64,000 nucleotides of DNA from Leuctra nigra (taxonomy: Eukaryota; Arthropoda; Insecta; Plecoptera; Leuctridae). Of this stretch, positions 57,001 through 64,000 are shown in pieces. The notes beneath the pieces were generated by a model that ran no database searches, had not been told where the DNA came from, and worked only from the letters and a program-made list of their open reading frames with translations. The stretch is from NCBI GenBank assembly GCA_934045905.1, contig OW203766.1, forward strand, positions 30,250,309-30,314,308, in the 5' to 3' direction. The translations under genes and the position numbers were made by a program. The stretch's first letter is position 1, and every line of letters begins with the position of its first letter.

Positions 57001-58015
57001 AGTCCTTTCAGCAACTATATGGTGCCTTTTGTTTGTTCTTTAATTTATCAATATTCAACTGTTATAATTATTAAGTCATTCAAGTTTTTCTACTCGCAAA
57101 AAAATATTTTCATACCTCTTGCATTGATAATAAGTTCTGTAATTATTATTTAAAACAAATGTGAACAGACTACAATACAAGTATTTCCTGAACAGGACAA
57201 ATCTAAAAAAAAGTAGTACCCACTATCTATTTTTGAATGGCCTTTAAAGTAGTAATAATTGTAATCAAACGTTTGTCGAGCTTGTAAAACATTGTGAGGA
57301 AGAAGAGTAATAATATGTGTGCTAATACACACCTCTGACATAATGTAAACACAGCGACACGTCGTGTCACATTTATGAGGCACATTTCACTGGAATGGAG
57401 TAATCTAGGTTTGTTTACCTCCATCCGATCTTTTTATACACACGTCCTAATAATAATGACAGAATAATGAGCATCATGCCAAAATCCTACTGTCTCAGAT
57501 AAACCCCCTCGACCAAGTTATTTCGGAACATCACGTTTTATAATCCATTTTTTCTCTCTCTCTTGTGGAAATAAACTGACGTAACAGAGGATGGCAAATC
57601 CGGGAGCGTGACAGTGCGTGGCTTGTTATGAGTAGATGTCTTGGGAGGGGGCGTTTCCAGGGAGGGAAATAACCTTTTGTTGTCGACTCTGACTTGACTT
57701 GATAAGTTCGCTTTGTTGATCACCTTTAAGGCCGTGTTACACTGATCAAATGAATAATTATAACAAATACTAAACTCTATGGAAAACTTGTCAAAATTCC
57801 AAAGTAATTCTTTCGTTTTTGTAGCCTACCTTTAGAGACACTCATTTGAGTCACAAATTAAAGGTCATAAAAACTAAATTTCAGGTTGAAGTGATAACAA
57901 ATTGCATTTTAACCTTAACTTTATTTTCTATAAATAAATTCTAAATGTATCTTTGGGCTCTCCTAATTTTGATCATTTAAATAGTGACTGAAAACCGGAA
58001 CCGAAGTTTCAATTC
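54040..58015. other. Mostly AT-rich intron-like DNA
   Basis: It contains a YY1/PHO-type CGCCGCCATCTTT (55975-55987), an E2F-like TTTTGGCGGGAA (56265-56276), a CRE (56760-56767), a C-run (56653-56666) and a near-palindrome GGCGATGATCTCGATTCACA onward at 55335-55366. A minus-strand ORF at 57538-57723 looks mildly protein-like but has no splice support. Confidence 0.35.
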
Positions 58016-58019
58016 CCCT

Positions 58020-58225
58020 TGTAAAAGTCCGCGTGTGTAATCTGTCCCCGAAGCCCGCGGGGATAGATCGATGTGAGCGAGTGAAACTCGTCCAAGTACC
58101 GCAGACTCCCGCCTCACGGGGAGCGCAGCACGGGCGTCGGGACGCTGTGACGTCATCGCCCCCATCATTGATTCACGAGTGACGTCAGAGCGCCGTAACA
58201 AAAGCGAGAGTATAGCGAAGAGCGA
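58020..58225. promoter_or_regulatory. CpG-rich patch with two CRE octamers
   Basis: Two perfect TGACGTCA sites (58148-58155 and 58180-58187) lie 32 bp apart, about three helical turns, in a CpG-rich stretch. The minus strand carries an ORF from two adjacent ATGs (MMGAMTSQRPDARAALP) located between the CREs and AT-rich DNA. A CREB/ATF-controlled minus-strand promoter with a first exon is a reasonable reading but unproven. Confidence 0.4.
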
Positions 58226-59110
58226 GAGTTCGCAAGACCTCGGAAAACTCCTCGACTATGTCTAGCCACATCGATCATACAGATCACATCGATATGATCG
58301 GGTTTATATTCTGTTGAAGGTGGTGCGAAATTTTGACAGATGATGGGTCTTTGGGGTCTCGTTCCAAGATATTTCCATAAAAAATCATCACAGGGAGCGT
58401 GCCAATTTCCGAACTGGTTAGATTTATCGCTTATCCAAGCATAAATACGACTAAATACCTATAAGGATAAGTTACGTGTTATTTATGCCTTTTTCCCCAT
58501 TACGTTCTTACAAGAAAGCGTAGGCCGGCGTCAAATTTAGATCACTTCCCAGTATTTACGTACTCCACTGGATGTGTAGCAAACAATCTACTGCCAATTA
58601 AGTTCCTTCGCCCTATAAATATCCCATCTTCCGCTCCAGTTCTCTTCCTATACTTCTGAGATGATTCACATCTCCTCGCGACTCATTGATAAAAGGTTAT
58701 CACCGCAGAAAACAACAACGTTGACATATTACGTGTGACAGTTCGATTATGTCATCGCTGGATCCAGAAGAGGAAATTCTGGCAACATCGCCACTTCCTC
58801 TCCGAATACGTCCTACCTCCTAATCGACGCGGTCTGCACACTTACACACCGTCATCGCAGATACTTGAACGCGGGTGGCCAATTGCCAAAAACCAAGGTT
58901 GAATACTTGATTCAATTTGCATTGTGTAGCGGCCGTTTCCGCTTGCCGGACTGGGCTAACGAATTCAATGTCACGTGGGTTGACTTTTTATTTCGCTCCC
59001 AGTGCAAGAAAACGTTCCGGTTGAACGAGGCGTAAAAAGTGAAGATTTGTTTTTTGGATGTGCAGATACCTGAACGTTTATTAGTTGAAATGCTGTCAAA
59101 TAATTGATAA
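58226..59110. other. Non-coding DNA, nothing recognised
   Basis: No supported features. Mixed composition. Confidence 0.35.
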
Positions 59111-59477
59111 TTTATTTATTATTTTATTGAAGATACCTTACTTGCATTCTATAACATACATACAAAAAGTTGACAGAAAATACTTTGACGAAATAATATA
59201 CACAAGCATTTCTAGCTTATCTATAATTATTTTTCAAAACAAAAATAAAAATGTATAGTAACCATTTCATGTTATCTGCGATGGCCATTAGATATTGCAT
59301 GGACTCGTCAATGTTCAATATTTCTTCGCTAATTAGTGTTCGGTTATATCGGAATCCGCCATTGTTACATTCCAAAGCGTGTTCCAAAAGCCTCGCATAA
59401 TACCCCGGGTCAGATGGGGTCTCATCATACGAGACCATGTTGCACGAGGATCTGGCATTGTAATCAGTGGAACACAC
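59111..59477 (-). CDS. Candidate small ORF or terminal exon with hydrophobic C-terminus
   Basis: The minus-strand frame reads from GTG at 59477; the first ATG gives MVSYDETPSDPGYYARLLEH and about 73 residues. It ends WLLYIFIFVLKNNYR before TAA (59217-59219). Three overlapping AATAAA signals follow at 59111-59128, about 90 nt after the stop. An acceptor-like CGGCCTACAG lies just upstream. Residues LLEHALECNNGGFRYNRTLI and EEILNIDESMQYLMAIADNM look protein-like. The last 15 residues could be a tail anchor or intron read-through after a GTTACT donor. No family is recognised. Confidence 0.35.
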
Positions 59478-59479
59478 GT

Positions 59480-59990
59480 GTAATGCTGTAGGCCGATGTT
59501 ACACCACCCCCGATGAACAAAGAGAGGGTGGTCGTGTCAGGGGGTGGCAGATAGATGATTATCATTGACGCATCAGCCCCCAGAGCACGGGTTGTCATGG
59601 TTACAGGCAGATCTGCATCCAGGCTGGACCGCAAGCGAACGCAACGTGTATCTTCATAATATGTGGTCTGAGATGAAGTTATTCGTTACATCCGGGTGTG
59701 GTAGTGTCCTACCTCGATACGTTCTTTATTTATTTTCTGTGCAAAAGCCCAAGAAAAAACTCAAATGCCAGATAAATCTTGTTTTCTTTTTTTCACATCG
59801 GTCTAAAAGCTACATCATTCTGTTTGCTTCGGTTCTATTTTAATCGTACGCATAATTTCTGCAGACTTTAATTAACCAGCATATAATTACATTTAATTTG
59901 AAACCAGTTATGGAATTAGCATTATATTTTGGCTAATGTTAGGCACGATCGCACCTGTTCAGTTGAAGCTCTACAAAGTTGCGATAGATC
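59480..59990. other. Non-coding DNA, nothing recognised
   Basis: A short inverted GGGGGTGG/CCACCCCC pair lies at 59505-59545. No exon. Confidence 0.3.
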
Positions 59991-60090
59991 CCCCCTCCCC
60001 CGCCCCTTCTCATCAGTACCCCCTGGAATCGAGCCCGGGCCATCCGCCCCTGCCCGCGTGGTCGGGGGGGGGGGGGGGGGGGGGGGCAGG
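59991..60090 (-). mobile_element. tRNA-like SINE head with 23-bp G-run
   Basis: The minus strand contains GGCCCGGGCTCGATTCCAGG, a B-box-like word, adjacent to a run of 23 C (G on +, 60064-60086). This mirrors the arrangement at 2912-2990 and 6984-7043. Confidence 0.4.
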
Positions 60091-63000
60091 GGGCTCGCGC
60101 GCAATTCACCATCGCACTACACTCGAACTAAAATAGCTTCGCTTTGTTGATGGTGGTTTGTTGACCAACACATCATAAGACCGCGGCGAGATGAAATTAT
60201 GAAGCAATATGCCACGGAGAAACAATTACATTCACAGTTGGAGTCATGAAGGGACGTAAGAGATCGAATAAAGGTCAATATTTAATTTCATACAGTTTTC
60301 GATTAACGTTTTTGCACCCAGTTCTTTTTAATGACATAAATTATAAATGTAATGTCACCATATTATCTCGGTTTGGATACTCTTGAGACACGGTGAACTT
60401 TATTACATATTTATTTTGAATAGATATCGATACATTCGTATGTACTTTTCTTTTTCTACGTGCGTTTTGAAGTAGTTTGAGACATAATTGCGCCATACTT
60501 CCCGTCGACATTTTGGGAGTGAACTGTGGAAAGGAAATGAAAAGTGAGATGCAAATCAGCTGGCAAGGCCGCGCTGTGTACATTCTATATCCACAATCTG
60601 CGGAGACCTACTTCACTATTCGCACGATATCCCTGCATCGGGCACGAATTGTTCTGCGTTGCGTCGAAGATATGGCCGACCTGCAGCAATCTCGTGAAAT
60701 ATCTGGTTTATTGTTGTACTGCTTTATCGGCTGAATCTGCGTACCCTTGTCAGCCAGTTACTTCGATACCTCATGATATTTAGGTCGATTCGACAAATTA
60801 TTTATTCATTTTTTACATTATAAATTTGTGCCAAAATTGAACTTATTCGTCGATTCCTATCTTCGAAACTAATAGTTCCAGGATGTTGTCATAACTTTTT
60901 TGATTAGATAAGATGTGTTTTATCGAAAAACTTGAAAATTTTTTACTTTTGACTTTCTATATTTTACATTTTTAAAATGTCTTAAATTTTGCGCTGTATT
61001 GCGGAGATATTTTTCTTGTCATTCGGTATTTTTCGTTTATATTTATATTTTCATGATTTGTCTTCAACATTTTAGCTTCTATAGGTGCTAAATGTTCGTT
61101 TAATTTCTCTATCCGTCATCGCTTGTCTTCTACTCTACGCGTCAACGCGCATGAGCAACACAGTGAGCACATTTTCTCTCGCGATTTCGTCCACAACAAA
61201 CCACACGAAACTGTTGAATTATTCAGCTCGACCCGTCACGATTCGCGCCGATATTTCGGTAATATTTTCACATTTCTCGTCACGAACTCGCGACGTATGG
61301 AGGGAATCACTCGAGAGACCTTGGCCATTATCTGATGTAACGTGAGGCGTCGGTAACAGTGTCAGGAGCAGGTCAGGAGAGTCGCTTTTGGAAAACAATT
61401 GATTGGCGATCTGACAGAATGTGACGACATATGGGTCAAGTGGTTGCGGGTGTTTTACAGGGGTGGGGGGAGATCAAGATGATGGAGAAATATGACAAAA
61501 TGTCTTTTCCGTTCTTAGTGAATAATAAACAAATTATTTTGTGTATCTATTATCACAAATATGTTTTTTTCTCTACCGTAGAATAAAATCAGGTAGTACT
61601 TTTAACACCAAGTGTGATTTTTTTAAATTTAATTTAGTACGAGTAAACGATTGGGTAACATTTTTTGAAGAAATATAATTGTATTAAAATTGAAGAAAAA
61701 GGGAAATTAAATTGATTTGAAAAGGCTTCATACTTGGGAATGTATGAGGTTTACAACGTCGAATCTGTCAAAAGTCTACTTTAAAGTCAGGTAGATCTTT
61801 CACTAGAAAAGGAGCCTAATGACTTTTATTTCCCTTCTTTCGTGTTAGGCAAACAAGTTCAGTTACAAAACCCAACCATTCATTTCAAGAAAGAGTAAAC
61901 AATGTAACAGTGTGAAGGAATAGCACACATTTAAAATTGTTTCGGGTTCAGTCATATTCTCAATACAATACAATTAAAGGGGCACAAATGTTGCACCAAT
62001 AAGTTGCTTGTCGCCTGTCATCAAGTTCACACATCATCCTCATTGTTATCACATTCATGAGCCCGGCGTGTGTGAAAAGCTCGGTGCATTTCAGTTCGAC
62101 CGTCGCGTCGCCTCTGACGTCACGGGTCACTCGAGTGTCTTATCACAATGACTATTCAACAGGCGCTCAACTGGGTCAGTTGTGTGCATTGACAGCCGAG
62201 CTTCCTGCCTCGGACAGACAATAGTTCCAGCACTTTTACATCTTGAAGCAGTTCAATGGCGGGACAATCGAATGAAAGAGAGACTTGTGTGTGTGTGTGT
62301 GTGTTTTTGCATGTTTTACGGTGACTAATTAGAATCAATGGGAAAATCGCCTCTCACTTGATCCATTTTCAGCAAATCACGATACATTCTTCTTGGTTTC
62401 ACGCCATTACTGATTTTTACACACCTTTTTTCATAACAATATAAGCTTTTAACTCTATTATAGTATGCATTCTACTTATTTTAAACCAGAAATAATAAAA
62501 ATAATATCTTTTCTTAAGATTTCTTTCAGTGATAATAAAAAACACATTTTGTTTTTGTTTAAAACGGAATGTGAAATAGTCGTAATGAATTTACTATAAA
62601 TAGAACACAATCAACCTTTAATATGCGACCATTTCCTTTCTAATTAATATTGACCGCTATCGGCCATCATTTGGCACGCTATGGTAAAAAAGGACGAAAA
62701 GGTTGTCTTTGCTAAGGTGCATAGATCGAATCTTAGCCAAACTCCTTAAAAGTTTTTCGTATACCTGCTAATTAAATGATTTGATTATGCACTTGTAAGC
62801 AGATTACATAAAGCCGTTGTTTCCGTGTTGCTACACTTCCATGTTTGACCACTATTAATACAGACGGGCGTTTTCCTGTCCCCCCGGAATCGGTTGTCGC
62901 CCGTGCCGTGCCGGCTTGCGTCATTTGGGAAGTGAAATTAGGCAAGTGGGTCGCTCGATCCTGAATGCCCGCGATAGACGCCGCCATCAAACCGAGGCCG

Positions 63001-63830
63001 CCCTGTGGCCAATTGTTGCACACACCGATGCACTTTGTTGCACTATCTGATTATGGCGCCAGGCCAGCGTTCACGTGTGACCATCGCTCATTTTTTTAAT
63101 CATCAAAACAATAATTCAAATTAATTCGAAATGGTAGAAAGAAATTTTGGAACGGCTTCCTTTTTAAAGGAATATGAATCATTTTCTAGAAATTACATAG
63201 ATTTTATGAAAACATTTTTTTTAAAGAAAATAATTTATCAAGGAAAATTAGAAGGAAAAATATTTTTGAGCCTGGAAATAGACAATGTGGTTTTAATTAT
63301 ACGAACCCGACCTAATTAAAGTATTTATAATGTTTGGTCACGTGATTAAATAACGAAATTTTCAAGATTTCGATCCCATTTGACTTTCGTAAGACAGCTA
63401 TATACTATAAAATTTGACCAAACGCCAATTCACTTCGAAATATCACTGCCACTAAATTCTTACGTGAAGAATTTTGTAATAGTTATTTACGAAAAGCTAA
63501 TGGAACATAATGTGGATCGCTCGTTTCCTCATCGCGAAGCGTCGCAGCTGTTTAGACGGCCAGCGTCGCGACGATTGTTGACGGAAATAGGCGTCGTGAC
63601 GGCGATTCAGGTTGATCGGCTGTGCAATTGTTGGCTAAGGCGTCGGTTATTGAGGCGCTGCGACGCCCTCAATATCAATCAAGGCTTGACCTGGAAAACA
63701 TCATGTAGAACACGAAATTAAAATCTATAAAAATAGATTTATCCGAACTCCGTTTATTAATCACGTGATTTTTTTACGGTAATTTATCTTACAACTAGAT
63801 CGTAATGGAACGTGCTATCTTTATCACGGA
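60091..63830. other. AT-rich DNA with a few marked words
   Basis: It contains a CRE (62115-62122), a (GT)n run (62286-62304), a worn relative of the GAATCTACAT MITE around 61730-61850, and a GC-richer patch at 63520-63680 with GCGTCG words. The ORF at 63380-63721 (113 residues) has an AT-rich first half and an unrelated GC-rich second half and is not supported as a gene. Confidence 0.35.
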
Positions 63831-63985
63831 GAAGGAGGATATTAGAATACACAATGAAAGGTTCCATTTCTTGAAAAATTAATGCGTTATTTCAATTGTC
63901 CACTTTTGTGAGCTTTTTTTGATTTATAAATATTCCAAAAATTAAAGCCTTTTCGTGTAGCTTCTTTCCTCCCTTTTTTTAGAAG
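63831..63985. mobile_element. MITE, divergent copy of the GAATCTACAT family
   Basis: The left end GGAGAAGGAGGATATTAGAA then TACAC matches the family, and so does the right end TTTTCGTGTAGCTTCTTTCC then TCCC. The interior retains AAGGTTCCATTT and CCACTTTTGTGAGC. Confidence 0.5.
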
Positions 63986-64000
63986 TAATTCTCATTGGCT

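Noticed and set aside
63380..63721. 113-residue + strand ORF
   Set aside because: The AT-rich first half and GC-rich second half have unrelated codon use. No splice or domain support.

Overview
This window looks like nuclear DNA of an insect. It has no dense ORFs. It is AT-rich with scattered CpG-rich patches, is full of short non-autonomous mobile elements (tRNA-derived SINEs, MITEs, a fold-back element), and carries GT-AG splice signals. The mix of elements is compatible with a hemipteran, but I cannot name a species. I see no rRNA gene, no intact tRNA gene, no CRISPR array, no bacterial operon and no intact transposase or reverse transcriptase.

Only one coding exon is well supported. It is a first coding exon on the + strand (start codon near 52140, splice donor at 52357). 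It encodes about 72 residues with a PLDLS CtBP-binding motif, an SP-rich then acidic stretch and a basic end, as expected at the N-terminus of a transcriptional repressor. A short upstream ORF and a CpG-rich candidate promoter precede it; the rest of its gene lies beyond 64000. Weaker exon candidates lie on the minus strand (13836-14093, 33367-33758, 53745-54032, 59111-59477) and the plus strand (27342-27555, 30533-30655).

The most interesting structure is a series of three recursive-splicing (ratchet) sites on the + strand. Each is a long pyrimidine tract ending in CAG directly joined to GTAAGC or GTGAGT, with junctions at 2111/2112, 21083/21084 and 48048/48049. This suggests that most of the window is one giant + strand intron removed in steps of about 19 and 27 kb. 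A candidate 9-nt microexon lies at 43252-43260. The next credible + strand exon after the last ratchet is the PLDLS exon, so the window may be the large 5' intron of that regulatory gene.

Layout: 1-7 kb, ratchet 1, a 208-bp MITE and related GC-rich islands; 7.6-12.4 kb, dispersed repeats, several SINE copies and a CpG-rich minisatellite; 13-21 kb, tRNA-like SINE heads, an element with a 185-bp internal duplication and a MITE with GGAACC-rich interior; 21 kb, ratchet 2; 22-33 kb, a MITE family, CpG-rich promoter-like patches (24.8, 26.5, 27.6, 30.3 and 32.1 kb) and a long fold-back; 33-48 kb, AT-rich intron-like DNA, a hAT-type MITE nested in a SINE, the microexon candidate and ratchet 3; 51.6-52.4 kb, promoter and first coding exon; 52.4-64 kb, its downstream intron with minus-strand exon candidates and a CpG-rich patch holding two CRE octamers. 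Nine perfect TGACGTCA octamers occur in the window where about one would be expected by chance.
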